From Mikania micrantha (Eukaryota > Streptophyta > Magnoliopsida > Asterales > Asteraceae), in contig CM018688.1 of NCBI GenBank assembly GCA_009363875.1, positions 58,009,001 through 58,073,000 on the forward strand: a DNA stretch of 64,000 bases, read 5' to 3'. Positions within the stretch are counted from its first letter, which is position 1, and each line of letters starts with the position of its first letter. This document shows positions 44,251 through 56,554 of the stretch, one piece after another. The notes under the pieces are model-generated. The model was not told the origin of the DNA. It ran no database searches and worked only from the letters and a program-made list of their open reading frames with translations. The translations under genes were made by a program, and so were the position numbers.

Positions 44251-45070
44251 CTATGACGCCTCGACTCCTAAGACACGTCAAAATTATCGGAGTTACGCAT
44301 AAGCATAAGGTTTAACTGAGATATAAAATACAACGGAATCAAAACTCTATTTATTAACTAAGTACTTAATACATAAGTTGTATTATTATATTACCAACGT
44401 TCTATTTACATTAAAACTTGATGTCAGTCTTTATTCCTGTGGGTGATTTTTTATGCTCATGCTTCTTCTTTCTCTTTACCTCTATTTTAAGAGTCTCACA
44501 TGGTCCTTGCGTGCATACTTAAAAAGGTCATCTTATGCTTATGAGTTCTAAGTTTTGAAAATACTTTATATGTTCATTATACACATCAGCTTGTCTGAAA
44601 AGCACTTCTTAAAACATTTCAGTATAACGTATACATTCATTATTCATTAAAGATAATAATAAGTTCATCATCTTATCATACAAAACACTGTCCCATTGAC
44701 AAGCTCACACACGTGTTGGTAGGTCGTCACCCCCTGCTCCCCTAGTTGCACAACCCATACCATTTTTCCATAACAGGAAAGACTCGTAACCATCTTCCCA
44801 CCATTAGGAAGACACATTCATGCTCAAAGAAAAATACCATACCATTGGGCTTGAAACCACCATGATCGCCTCCATCCTGCATATCGGGACACATTCACCC
44901 TCCAATACAATGGGTTGACAGTATAGCTTTGTTACATACAAACATTTGCCACTTATTTAACATTTTTTCAAAAATCTTTTTTTAAACATCTTTACCTCGA
45001 AACATCATTCCTTCTCACCTCCGTCCCCTTGGACCAAAACACTCACACCTTCCCAATATATCGTAGGTAG
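44251..45070 (-). mobile_element. LTR-like sequence next to the gypsy fragment
   Basis: It parallels 52026-52760: same start (GACACC/GACGCC-type sequence after GGAGG-AACC), shared TTTATTAACTAAGTACT, CTTGGACCAA and CACACTTTC blocks. Its orientation on the minus strand would place it upstream of gag. Confidence 0.5.
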
Positions 45071-46655
45071 TTTATGTATAGGGCCGCTTTCTTAAAGCAG
45101 AAGCTAAGCGCGCTATATGTGTAAGCTTTAGGGTTTGTGATATAAACCCAATGTGAAATTGTATCAAATTTGTAAAAAGTCATGTAAATTCGTAAGTGAT
45201 TTTATTCAATTAGATATGTAAAACATATCTCATACATAAAAGATATGCATATAACTATATAAGTTGTAACAATGGAATCAAATCAAATTGGCAATTCAAG
45301 AAGGAATCAAATTAAATTGCTCATTCAAGAAGGAATCAAATCAAATTGACCATTCAAGAAGTATTGCAATTTATATTTGAAGCTAAAGGTATATAAAACA
45401 TACACTTACAGACTCTCAAACATTGCATTTGATTCACAGGTACTCACGAAACTATACTACCTTCAAACTAGATCAATTTGACAACATGCTAGGTATATAT
45501 TCACATCAATCGACTCGCTTAGATGCATATAACTTATGCCCCATGTTTAATTAGGTGTTTAATCAGGCATAAGATCAACTAGCTAATCGAATTGGAAGGA
45601 TATTCATTCTAGGGATAACGAGATTTAAGGACAAATTTCATTATGTAGATAAATATAATTAAAACAGGGTGTAATATGAGAACCTTCCCCCAGCCTAACA
45701 GTAAGGTTCTAGGCCGGGAGAAGGTTAAGGGCTCGAAGCCCTTTGGTGGCACGTGTTGAAAAAAAAAAGTTGTTTTAAGCATATTTTTTATTCAAAAATT
45801 TTATAGTCTTATAAATCATTTTCTTGCATTCTAATATTTTGTATATTTTTATGAAGCAGTTTCTCTTATTTTCTTTATAAAATGAGAATAACCAACATTA
45901 TAATTGTATTTTAAATATATATATATATATAAACTAGCTTAGCATCCCATGTATTACACGGGTTGAATAAAAATTAATAAGTATTCAATAATATAAATTT
46001 AAAAATTGTAAATGATTTTTTTGTTTTAAAATATGATCAACATTACATAGAAAATAAAATAATAATATTGCATTTTAAATAATTCCTTTTCAAAGTTTGG
46101 TTTTCAAACATTTCATTTTAAAAAAGTTGTTTTTAAAAAGTGTCATTATTTTTTTATAAAATAATAGGATGTTATATTTTATTATTAAACAACTTGATAA
46201 AGAAAAAATAAATAGTTAATCATAATGACTTATAAATTATAAAAAGATATTATGAGTTATAATTTTTTGAGAAAATTTTCATATTTTAAAATAATTTGAT
46301 TTTTTAAAACTGTGCTTTTTGATATTAAAATATTTTTTATTATATTAAGAATTCCCTTTTAATTATAAAAGGTATATATAATATAATTGGTATTTAATAC
46401 TATTATGTAATATATTTTTTTAATATTAAGAACTTTTTTAATTGAAAAATGTATAAAGAATATATAATTATATAACTAATATTTAATAAATTTGTGTATT
46501 TATTAGGAGAGAGAAGCGGAAAAAGTATTGTAAGATACTCTAGATTTGTGACAAGTGTCCCATAATTATTTTGATTTATTAAGTATAATATATTATAATT
46601 TTTATTATAGAAAATTCTTTCAATATTGATTTGAGAAATTTAAAAAATTTGATTC
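45071..46655. other. AT-rich intergenic DNA with a possible SINE
   Basis: No genes. 45688-45765 has AGCCTAACAGTAAGGTT and GGGCTCGAAGCCC followed by a poly-A run, which resembles a degenerate tRNA-like SINE head. The remainder is AT-rich. Confidence 0.4.
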
Positions 46656-47864
46656 ATTATTGTAACGACCGGTTTTAACGGTCACGTGTGTTTAATAAAT
46701 AAATGTTATTATGTTTATAAAAATTATGTTGTGATAATAATATAATAACATTTGGGGTATTAAGGTTAACTAGTAACTAACTTGCTTAAGTTGGTTAAGT
46801 GGTTAACTAATTAAAAGTTTGAGGGGCTAAACTTGCCAAAATGGCAAAGCGGGTTAATAAGGGGGATAAGACCCTTGACTTGGTCAAAAATCCAGAAAAT
46901 TCATGGGTATCTATGTGTGTTCGTACGACCCAGAGAAGAGGAGTTCTCAAAACCTAGCCTTCAAACTTATGATTCTTATTGATTTCATGGTTCAAATTCG
47001 AAATCAAGGAGCTTAATCACTACCTTTGGTGGCTAGTAAGTGAAATCATCTTCTATTTTGATGATAGTTATAGTTCTTGAGTTGAACAAGTTTGTGGTTA
47101 AGCTTAATTTATAAAATTGAGTGTTGATTGAGGTTAGAAACCATAAATTGATGTTTATTATGTGTTATAAATCAACAAACTACCAGGTACTATGTTAGTT
47201 GATGAATTTGAGATGGATGGCTTTTGGGTAACTTGAGAAGTTATGAGAAATCCATATAAAAATTGTGTTTGATAACTAGTAGTATTGTTGAATCATGATT
47301 TTGAATGAGTTATGCATCCATTTTGATTAATCTTATATAAAATGAGGAATTGGAGTTTATAAAATGGAATTGGTTAATGTTTAAACATTAACAAGATTGG
47401 TTGAATAAATGAATGCATACCATGTTTATTTAAATGCTTGAGATTGAAAGTCAATGATTATCACATAAACATGTTGATTAAAAGTGGTAACTTGACTCCT
47501 AAACACCACATAGTGATGAATGAGATTCAATCAATGTGTTATATGTGTTGTGTGTATTGAATATAGTTGTGTATGTGTGAATTACAACTAGGAACTAGCG
47601 GTGGGAGTCAAGGAAAGAGTCAAAGGGCTGGAAAAGAGATTGTGGGTGCAAGTCAATCGTTTGAACAAGGTAAGTCATTCAACTTACTAAACATTACATA
47701 TATATAGTAGAAAGTGTCTACTTGAGTATTGAATTAGATGATTTATGCATAATTTAGTTATTGGAACTACTGTATGGGAAAAACCCATTAGTATATGTGT
47801 ATTAAGTTCCAATATGAACTGTTATGTGTAAATAATATATGCAACATAGTTTGCATATTAATAG

Positions 47865-48051
47865 CCGGATGTGCCGGTGATTGAGTAATTATACCACATG
47901 TGTGTGGGTAGCCAAAGGAGTTGGTAAAATTGATCAATTAAACCACTAGAGTGTGGATGACTAAATGAGTTGGTTGAAATGAGGTAAACCACTAGAATGT
48001 GGATAACCAGTTGAGCCGGGAGTTTAAATTGGTGAAACCACTAGTATGTGG
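47865..48051 (+). other. alternating 13/14-nt hairpin array in family A LTR
   Basis: In order: CCGGATGTGCCGG, CCACATGTGTGTGG, CCAAAGGAGTTGG, CCACTAGAGTGTGG, CTAAATGAGTTGG, CCACTAGAATGTGG, CCAGTTGAGCCGG, CCACTAGTATGTGG. Thirteen-mers (4-5-4) alternate strictly with fourteen-mers (CCAC-6-GTGG). Most stems pair, a few with one mismatch. Confidence 0.8.
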
Positions 48052-48519
48052 GCAATTGGATGAGCTAATAATTTGAGAATAGTGTGGTAATTAGCTAGAG
48101 GTGCTAGTAATGATGATGGTTTACATCATATGATAATGATTGTAGAATTGACCCGCTTAAGGGAAAATTATTGCAAAATGATGTGTTGAGTGCAATTATA
48201 TGTTTGAGTATGAAACATTATGATCTAAACAAGATTTTAACCCCTATGATAGGTGTGTGAATGGGTTTAAGTGAGTTTTGAAAGGGTTGATATGATAATT
48301 GCTTGTTATTGCAATAATTGACTCGTTTAAGAATTTAGTTGCACATTTGAATGATTTTGTGCAACACGTGAGTTTTTATATGTTGGATTATGAGTTTGGG
48401 AAGTTGTTAACCATATAATATGTATTGGGAATTTATGGTTTAGTTCCAGGTGGTTTGGAACGATCGAAAGCACTTAAAAAGGGCCAAAATGTGAAAAATG
48501 GGATTTTATGCACACAGGG

Positions 48520-48595
48520 GCGTAAGCTACGCGTGGGGCGTAGCCTACGCCTGGAGGGTTCTGTCCCAGAGCTACGGCCAGACCGTAAGCTACGG
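48520..48595 (+). other. CpG-rich hairpins in family A LTR
   Basis: GCGTA-AGC-TACGC (48520-48532), GGCGTA-GCC-TACGCC (48537-48551) and CCGTA-AGC-TACGG (48583-48595): three hairpins with different outer stem bases that still pair. Confidence 0.8.
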
Positions 48596-49010
48596 CTGGG
48601 GAGTTTTAAAAATTCCATTTTTTGTTGTTTAAATCGCGTTTTAGGATCTTTTAGCCTTCCGAAACAAACTATAACTTACATGTGAATGATCTTACTTAGT
48701 TCTAATGAACAAATGGTAAAATTTATATGTAATGTTTACAGGACAGTAATTGGTATGCTACGGGATTCATGATCGGGGCACATGTTGGAGCAAAATTAGA
48801 ACGTTATGTTAACTTTTGATGGTTGTAAACTTAAACACACTATATTTTGTTAATAATAGATATAAATTGTATGTAATTAAGTGTGTTAAACATATGTGAT
48901 GATAAATGTACGCTTCTGAGCGAAATTTTGATGTATTTTTGTGTTAAAACTAAACTGGGACTTAAATTGGACACGTGTAAACGTGTGAGAGATTTGGATG
49001 TCACAATTAT

Positions 49011-49692
49011 TAATTTAAGAGAATCTTATATAAATTAATTAAATTATAACCAACCAATTTAAACATATAATGTTATTCTTTAACTCTTTATTCATAACAT
49101 AATTTTTAATATATAATTTTTAGATACTTACGTAATTCAATTAAATTATAAATAAGTATGAATAATATTAATTGATCATTTTAAATATTTATGAAAGTTC
49201 TAACTTCTAATATATCGTATTTAACTATAATCGAATAAAAATATTCCTACTTTTTATTATAAATATCATTAAACTTTAAATCATGGAAACCATGGATCAT
49301 AAATAAATATGGAATATTAATAATTGATTATTTATAAAGCTCATATACTTATGCAACTATCAAAGAACCTAAATCTTTTGATTCCAAATGGGTATTCTTT
49401 AGAAAAACCATAGCAAATCCTAAACCTAGAAACAATGCTTGAAACATAGGATGTACTAAATTTGTTTCATACTTAGGGTGAGATTGTGATATCTTCATCA
49501 AATCTAGCAAGAAAATTTGTGGATAAGCAAAACTTAACATGTGAGTTCTTCTCACAAATGTCCATATATCAAAGATCTTGAACTTTAGAACTTATACAAA
49601 CCTTAGATGAAAAACCACTAAGTCTAGTTATAGATTGATTTGATGCTATGTCTGAAATCTTGTTTGTGATCTATGTAACAATGAAACTTGTT
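49011..49692. other. intergenic, no gene seen
   Basis: Very AT-rich; no recognisable feature. Confidence 0.45.
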
Positions 49693-49700
49693 ATCTTATC

Positions 49701-50264
49701 TAGGGGTGTGTTTTTTACCCGAACTCGAAGAACGAACCCGAAAAAACATACCCAAACCCGAATAAACCGAAACCCGAAAATACCCAACCTGAGAAAGTAT
49801 TAAACCTAAAACCAACAGCTAAATTTGGTTCGGTCTTTGTGTATCCATGGGGGCAATTCGGGTATACTCAAACAACCAGAATGAAGAATACTTTTTTTTG
49901 TTGTCTTTTTTTTGTTTATTAAATATTTGAGATGTTAAACATATTTGGGGGTACGTTTTGGTTAAACATTTGAGATTGTTAAAGATATTTTGGTTGTGGT
50001 TTGTTGAACATTTTATATTATTAAAGATTTAATTAGGTTGTGGTTTTTTACTTGTTAAACATATGTATGGAATTTTATTTTTTGGAAAAATTGAAAATTC
50101 ATTATACAAGTACAGCCTGAGAACCTTAACCCAACCCGATCAAAACTGAGAACTAATTAAACTTCAGTTATTTGGTTTCGGTTCTCGGTTCCAATTTCAT
50201 ATTAAAAAAAAACTAGAATAACCCGACCAAGCAACCCGAAGAGCCAACTTGAACAATACCCTTA
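49701..50264. mobile_element. hAT-type MITE, 8-bp target duplication
   Basis: 564 bp from TAGGGGTGTG to ATACCCTTA, bounded by ATCTTATC at 49693-49700 and 50265-50272. Rich in CCCGAA words near both ends, like the elements at 51341 and 57900. Confidence 0.88.
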
Positions 50265-51113
50265 ATCTTATCTAGTAAATTAGTAACCTAAGGATGGTTA
50301 CATACCACCTTTGCATTGACTTATGTCATTGTGTAAAAAGGTGCAAAATGTACCCCTTTGCAAACTTGTTGAAATACTTGCTTTTAAGCAATGTATGGAT
50401 ACTTGTTTGAGGGACGATACATCTATTGGAAACTTGTGAAATACATGTTTTAATTCAACACTTGACCAACCTTAATTATAAACAAAGCATCAACACTTAT
50501 TTGAGAGACTTTGGTAAACTTATACATGTTTGAAAACTTATTGAATACATGTCACTAAATTAATTTCCATTTAAACTTATGGATTCATCTTTATGTGTGT
50601 GTACTTATAAAATGTATGAGTGCTCACCAACTATGCAAATAGTTGATCAAGTTGTATTTTATATGTGTAACATGCTAAAAGCTTTGGATGAAGTCATTTA
50701 AAAGTTTTGGACCTAGTTTTAAATTAAATTGACTTTTCATGTATTTTGTATTATGTAAAGGTTGAATGTTTGAACATTTATGTTGTATTTAAATGAATGT
50801 AATGGTTTAATTTTAAATCTTTAATTTTGAATGTTTAAATATGAAACTTACAAAGCAATTACAAATTAACGGCCTAATTTATTCCACCATAGATTGGGGT
50901 GTGACAATATGTAGGGCAAAATGACCAGCCACCAACCCACCACCACTTCGATATACCACGATTGTGCCCTTGCTAGTTTTCCATGGGTTTTAAACAAACA
51001 CATAACTTTTATCATCAAAATAATTACCAAAACCTTTTTCCTTAAATCCTTTATCAAACCCTTTAACATCAAAACGTTTGTCATATTTCACACAATATTT
51101 TTGTCTCTAAATA
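50265..51113. other. intergenic, possible LTR debris
   Basis: AT-rich. 50880-50905 (ATAGATTGGGGTGTGACA) looks like the end of a gypsy LTR, but I could not find its partner or boundaries. Confidence 0.35.
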
Positions 51114-52025
51114 TTAAAGGAGTAGTCTATAAGCCTTTGTTACCCTATTCATCTTACTAATTGTTGTCTCTACATCAAAGGAATTATAATATCTTTTAAC
51201 TATACCATGCAACCCATCACAAAACGTAGTAGAGACAAAACTCATACCAGAACCAAAATTAAATAACATATATACAGGAATGTTGTTAATAGAACAGGTA
51301 CTTATCACCACATGCGAGTCAACAATCACATCATCCTTGGTAGGGGTGTTCAAAATATCCGAAACTCGAAAAAATTTGAAATCCGAATCGTATCCGAAAC
51401 CCAAAAAAACCTCATCCGAAATCTATTTCGGGTTGTTCGGGTCGGATAATATGATTTTAGATTCGGGTCGGGTCGGGTTGGGTTCGGGTATGCAAAAAAA
51501 AAAATTCCCGAGTCGGATATCCAGATAACCCTAATAACTTGTTATCCGATCCGATGAACACCCCTAATGGTCTTCGTAAAAGCTCGAGCTTCGGTTTCTC
51601 ATTGTTCATTCTTTCTTCCAACATTCCAAACCCTGACATTCTTGCTTTTGGTTTTTGAAAATCCTTGGACAGATGTTCAAATCCATTGCAGTTAAAGCAT
51701 TTGGTAGCATTTGGGCATTTGCTCAAGAAATGCAAACCTTCCCGCATCGGAACCTCAAATTCGTGCCTACATGACATTGGCCCATATGTTTCTTCCCCCA
51801 CTTGCTACATATCCTAGTTTCATCTCGTTTCACCTTCTTTTTTGAAGGTCCTCGTCTATCGTTTAGGTTTATTTTGGTTTCGAAGGACCATTTTGTCTTT
51901 GGATCTATTCGACTGGTTCTACTTCCATCACATCATCCCAGACCACCCTTGTTAGTTCCATTGTTAAATCAAACATCTTTGGGGTATTGGCCTTCATGAG
52001 ATTCCAAAATTTTGGAGGAAACCTG
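51114..52025 (-). pseudogene. Ty3/gypsy fragment: zinc knuckle and protease
   Basis: Minus strand. A gag knuckle CPNATKCFNCNGFEHLSKD has Asp in place of the last Cys (about 51730-51670). After the MITE, a protease region reads NIPVYMLFNFGSGMSFVSTTF (landmarks PVYMLF, GSGMSFVS); the catalytic D-S/T-G is changed to N-F-G, so the enzyme is dead. It ends in FCDGLHGIVKRYY. It is parallel to 43190-44250 and interrupted at 51341-51566. Confidence 0.72.
51341..51566. mobile_element. small hAT-type MITE in the gypsy fragment
   Basis: TIRs TAGGGGTGTTCA and TGAACACCCCTA. The empty site is visible in the sister fragment near 43785 (CATCCTTGGTAGTCGTAAAA), which confirms the insertion. The right duplication is damaged. 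Confidence 0.85.
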
Positions 52026-52681
52026 TGACACCCGATTCCCAAGACATGTCACTTATCAGAATTACTCATAAGCACAACCTTAAGCAAAAATATAAAATGT
52101 AGCAGAATCAAAAAATCTCTTTATTAACTAAGTACTCAATACATAAGTTGTAATATTATGTTTCCAAAGCTCTTTTAAGATTCAAACTAATTGTTAGTCT
52201 TCATTCCTTTGGGTGATTTTTGATGCCCCTGCCCCTTCTTTTTCTTTACCTCTATTCTATGATGTTTCACGTGCTCCTGATGTGCATACTTAAAAAGGTC
52301 AGCGTGAGTTCTAAGTTTTGAAAATACTTTATATGTTGCTCACCCACATGTTGGTCAGTTGTCACCCGCCTCCCTAGTTGTACAACCCATATCATCTATC
52401 CATAACTAGAAAGACTCATAACCATATTCCCACAATTAGGAAGACACATTCATACAGAGAGTAAAAATACTATCTTATTGGGATCGAAATCCCCATAGTC
52501 GCCTCCATCTTGCATATCAGGACATATTCACCCACATATACAGAGAGTAGACAGTTTTTGTTACATACAAACATTTTCCACTTATTTAACATCAGTTCAA
52601 AATATCTTTTCTTGAAACATATTAACTTCAAAGCATCATTCCCCCACACATCCATCTCCTTGGACCAATACACTCACACTT

Positions 52682-52742
<61 letters not shown>

Positions 52743-52760
52743 TTTCTTTCCCTCTCCTTC
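52026..52760 (-). mobile_element. LTR-like sequence, sister of 44251-45070
   Basis: Begins TGTGACACCCGATTCC (plus strand) directly after GGAGGAAACC. Shared blocks with the 44-kb copy are listed there. It contains a (TC)n(TA)n microsatellite at 52682-52740. Confidence 0.5.
52682..52740. repeat. (TC)n(TA)n compound microsatellite
   Basis: About 17 bp of TC units run directly into about 42 bp of TA units. Confidence 0.95.
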
Positions 52761-53239
52761 AAGCAAACCACTGTTCAAACCATATCCCTCACGGTTCAAC
52801 CCAAAAAACGATTATTCGCGTGTTTTTAATTCAAACTTGTAATCGGTAAACAATTCTAGCATGTTTTCGAGGAAAAATGTACAATCAATTTGGAATTTAA
52901 TATACATTAATTGTGTCATATCATAACCGAATGACCGGATTAAAACGGTAATATGAAACCAGTTAAAATAAATGAATCATATCAATTTGGTCATTCAAGA
53001 AGTATTGTGATTTCTTTATGATGCTAAAGGTTTAAAAACACACACTAATGTTATTAAACCTTAAATATGTTTCTTGGATCATGTGATCCTATTTCAAAGC
53101 TTGTTTTTCTTATTACGGCCTTACCATCATAAGTATCAAAACTTACCGTTTTCACATATTCGTAACTTATAACACAACAAAATGAGTGGAAGTATGTTTG
53201 TTAGCATTCATTAATTGCCAATGATCGTAACATAGAAAA

Positions 53240-53600
53240 TTCGGCGTGTTATACGACCCCTCCATGTACAACTTCACCCTTCAATCATCCGTTGTGATCA
53301 AATGAGGAACGAGTTGAATGTGGTTTAGCTTCCTCGCTTTTTAGATAAAGAACTCACTTTCCGCATTGTCAATAATATTCTTTGGTAAAACTAATTCGTG
53401 ACAATTCCTTCATATCTTCCCAAATCATCATTTCCACATCAAGTGTGCTATTTGGTTGCTTTACTCTATTCCACGAGTGAAGAGACTCCTCTGTAACGAG
53501 TGGGCTGCAAACTTGACAACCTTATAGGTTCGGCACTCAATAATGGAGATGAAAATTTTCATTTCAAACATACAATGGCGAGTGGCCACCGCATCTTCAT
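53240..53600 (-). pseudogene. gypsy gag-domain fragment
   Basis: The minus strand has MKIFISIIECRTYKVVKFAAHSL and then, after stops, NAESEFF, the order seen in gypsy gag domains (residues before the conserved tryptophans and the FFP block). It abuts the ARID relic at 53601 without a recognisable junction. Confidence 0.45.
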
Positions 53601-53606
53601 CCATCA

Positions 53607-54924
53607 ATGAACGGTGATAATTTCCCACATGTTTTAAAGGTTTCAAATGAATTCCTTGTAAATGGTACTGAGTTAGGAATTTGGATAAAGATTTGGGTCT
53701 TAAACTTGTCAGATCCAAAACACATGACCGAGAATAAAAATTTGTTTAAGAACTTGAAAATTTGTTTTGATGTTGAAACAATGACAAATGAAAGTGAAAT
53801 ACTTAATTCAAGTGGAATTTGAGTTATTGAACTATTTGTGAATGGTAAAACAAGAATTTTCCCTAATGTCAATTGTGCACCCTCTTTGAAAAAAAAAAAC
53901 AAGAAGAATGTTTTGAGTATGAATCAATTGGTTGATCAAGGGTACATGGTGACACTTAAAGATAAATTTGTTATATCACCGGCATGTTTGAAGAGAAAAA
54001 TTCTTGTGGAAACGATGAAAATCTTGATCAGGATGAAGTAGAAAAGAAGTATTTGCATGATTATTTTGAAACATTGGGTGAGCAAATGGCTATGAAATTG
54101 AAAAAGGGAAATTATAATCTTATCTTGAAGGTTCCTTTGAAAATGAAAATGTACCAACCTATGTAGAAGGAACTTTAGGTATTAGAGATGACACTAATGA
54201 GAAAATAAATGATGTTGATGATTGGGATTTTGCTCCGATTGTTATTGATTCATTGGAAACTTGTTATCACGTTCTAGATATGCTAGACACCCCACTTTAT
54301 GTTTTGAAATACAAAGAACCACTTAAAAAACAATTCCTTGAAGTTATTATTTGGTTCTTTAACCAAATTGGACAACCGGATGGAAAGAAATATCCTCCTA
54401 TGTTCTCAAATGGAGTGGAAGTTGAGTTGTTTGATCTCCATTTATTTGTGAAAGCGGCCGGTGGCTATGAGAATCTTGACAATAATAAGTGGGATGAAAT
54501 CGGTAGCCACTTGGGAATATCCGGTCCATATGGTGTTTACCTAAAACCGATTTATGTTGGTTATTTGGAACTTCTATTGTTCTTTTATAACAGGTACATA
54601 AAAGGAGAATCGAATGAAGATATACAAGATGGAAAAGAGACGAAAGATCATGAAATTGAAGCTAAATTGGCATCCTGTAAATCCGGTCTCTACGTCTGTA
54701 AAAACATATTGCAATATACTAGTTTCTTCTTCTCTATTTCTCTTTCGATTTCAATTGTTCTTATTTTTGTGTGTTTCAATCATGAGGAAGAAGTTCTATA
54801 CTTCCAAATCAAATCATGGGAAGAACACACTATGTTACATAATACAAATGTTAGTAAATACCTTGCGGATTCATTCATCGAATCAGTTCTAAAGCTACAA
54901 TCTTTTGTTACTACCTCTCTATAG
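53607..54924 (+). pseudogene. retro-protease-like/ARID fusion gene relic
   Basis: A first part (53607-54041) has WVLNLSDPKHMTENKNLF, an in-frame TGA at 53820, then VIELFVNGKTRIFPNV and NVLSMNQLVDQGYMVTLKD, a pattern like the protease/pre-integrase region of copia elements. After a frameshift, KKYLHDYFETL follows (53984-54166), and after another, the ARID DNA-binding domain: FNQIGQPDGKKYPPMF, VELFDLHLFVKAAGGYENL, KWDEIGSHLGI, YLKPIYVGYLELLLFFYNRY (54340-54610). The last 100 residues include a hydrophobic run (FFFSISLSISIVLIFVCF). ARID proteins bind AT-rich DNA. One stop and two frameshifts argue for a pseudogene, though the ARID part alone is open for 223 codons. I recall such fusions from Asteraceae genomes. 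Confidence 0.68.
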
Positions 54925-55858
54925 TAGCTTTTAATTGTAGTAGTGGTTCATGGGGTGCAACTTAAATATTATAAATTCACGTAAAAGTGAGGACTACAAG
55001 TGAGACAAAAAAAAAAAACAACAATTATCTTCTATGTATGATCAACACTTTTTAGCACTGGATTTTGAACTTTAGATCCACATTTTGATAGTGTTAATTA
55101 AGTGCCTATTAATAGCATCAACAACGCTCATGTCATTTAAAATTTAGATCCAACTTATAAACAAATAGATATGGTATGCACAAAAATATCATAACTTGAA
55201 CTTTTAATGTCAATGAGAAAATATACAACCAAAACATTGCTCATGAATTTAATTATGACCGGAATCCTTGAGCAATAATATCATTTGATCTTGGATTCCT
55301 TCCACAGCTTGATCCTATCGTTGTTTCTCATAGCATTTCTAGAAAAAAAAAAGTCATTTTGTTTGCTTTATATGTCTTTGTTATGAATAGGGCTACATTA
55401 ATCTATTTCGTCGACTTTACTAACCCTCCACCTCATTAAAGCAAACGAATCAATAATTATTCAACAAAACCCTCAAACCGTAAAAATTAATCCAAATTTA
55501 AGAGCAGTCGATCAACCAGTTGAAAAGACTAAAACCTATACATGTAAAATGAACACAGAAAGGTAAATCAAGATGAAAGAACTGAGGACAACAATAGAAA
55601 GAGAAAATACATAACCGTGAAACAAAAAGATGAGGGAAAGATTTGGTAAACCAAAAGAGCTCGATAAAGGATGAACAACCAGAAAGTGGAAAGACGGCGT
55701 AGATGGATGCGTGCTGCAACCCAAAAAGCCCACGTGCGTGTACGAGACATATATGCCTCGTATAGGTTTATACATCTCGTATAAAAGTCCAATCATTAGC
55801 ACTGACACCCAATGATTTGTCACGTATAAAGCCACGTATATGACATATACGACGCGTA
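54925..55858. other. intergenic with CGTATA-rich repeat
   Basis: No gene. 55735-55858 and 56563-56660 share the order GTATAGGT-TATAC, CTCGTATA, GTCCAATCATT and ATTTGTC, so the hAT element at 55859 split a repeat of about 200 bp. Confidence 0.5.
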
Positions 55859-56554
55859 CAGGGGCGTACCTACTTCTTGTCTATGGGGGTCGACCGACCC
55901 CATGAACTTTTGATTTTTAATGTTGTATATACGATCCGATCTCGACCGACCCCCAAAAATTTTTGTCACCGACCCCCGAGAAAATTTGACGAACCAGATG
56001 AAGCCCAATTTAAATCATTTTAAATCCAAAAATAATAAAATAATACTCAATAACGCAATATGCATTACTTGTGATTAAACACAGTTGATAATTAATAATT
56101 TAACGCAATACCTAATTAGTCACATCATACTTAAAAAAAGTAATAAGACCCAAATTTGTATATCGAGTGATTGAATTTGATGTTCAGAAATAATGTTCGG
56201 ATCTTTATTAAAAATAGGCTAAAGTAATAACTTACTTATATACACCTTTGTCATTTACATCTGACCAACCATAATTTATATATTGAGTGATTATTATATA
56301 ATTTCAAAAGTTGAAACTTATTAGCATGATGAAAAAATTAGTTGATTAGTAATTTAAATAGTATTCTTTCGAATCATGTCAAAAGAAGATCAATTTTATC
56401 ATATTATAATTATGTATTTGTAACTAAATTTAGTTTATCATTTTTTGGGTGATCCGACCCGACCCAATTCGAATTGATCAAAAAAATATTTAGCGACAAA
56501 TAACTACTAAAAAAATTCCGACACCCATAAAAAAACTTTCTAGGTCTGCCACTG
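55859..56554. mobile_element. hAT-type non-autonomous element, 8-bp duplication
   Basis: 696 bp with terminal repeats CAGGGGCGTACCTA and, inverted, CAGTGGCAGACCTA. Exact duplication GACGCGTA at 55851-55858 and 56555-56562. No transposase. Confidence 0.88.

Larger units (their letters stand above)
46661..49005 (+). mobile_element. family A solo LTR, intact
   Basis: 2345 bp from TGTAACGACC to GGATGTCACA, flanked by ATTAT at 46656-46660 and 49006-49010. There is no internal domain, so it arose by LTR-LTR recombination. It contains a splice-donor-like AAGGTAAGT (47668-47675), an alternating array of 13- and 14-nt hairpin words (47865-48051) and CpG-rich hairpins (48520-48595). The ORF at 48425-48685 spans those hairpins and is not gene-like. 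Confidence 0.92.

Noticed and set aside
48425..48685. 86-codon frame in the solo LTR
   Set aside because: Covers the CpG hairpins of the LTR; no protein similarity seen.
55498..55835. Overlapping minus-strand frames rich in Phe and Leu
   Set aside because: Low-complexity, mutually overlapping in three frames, no domain.
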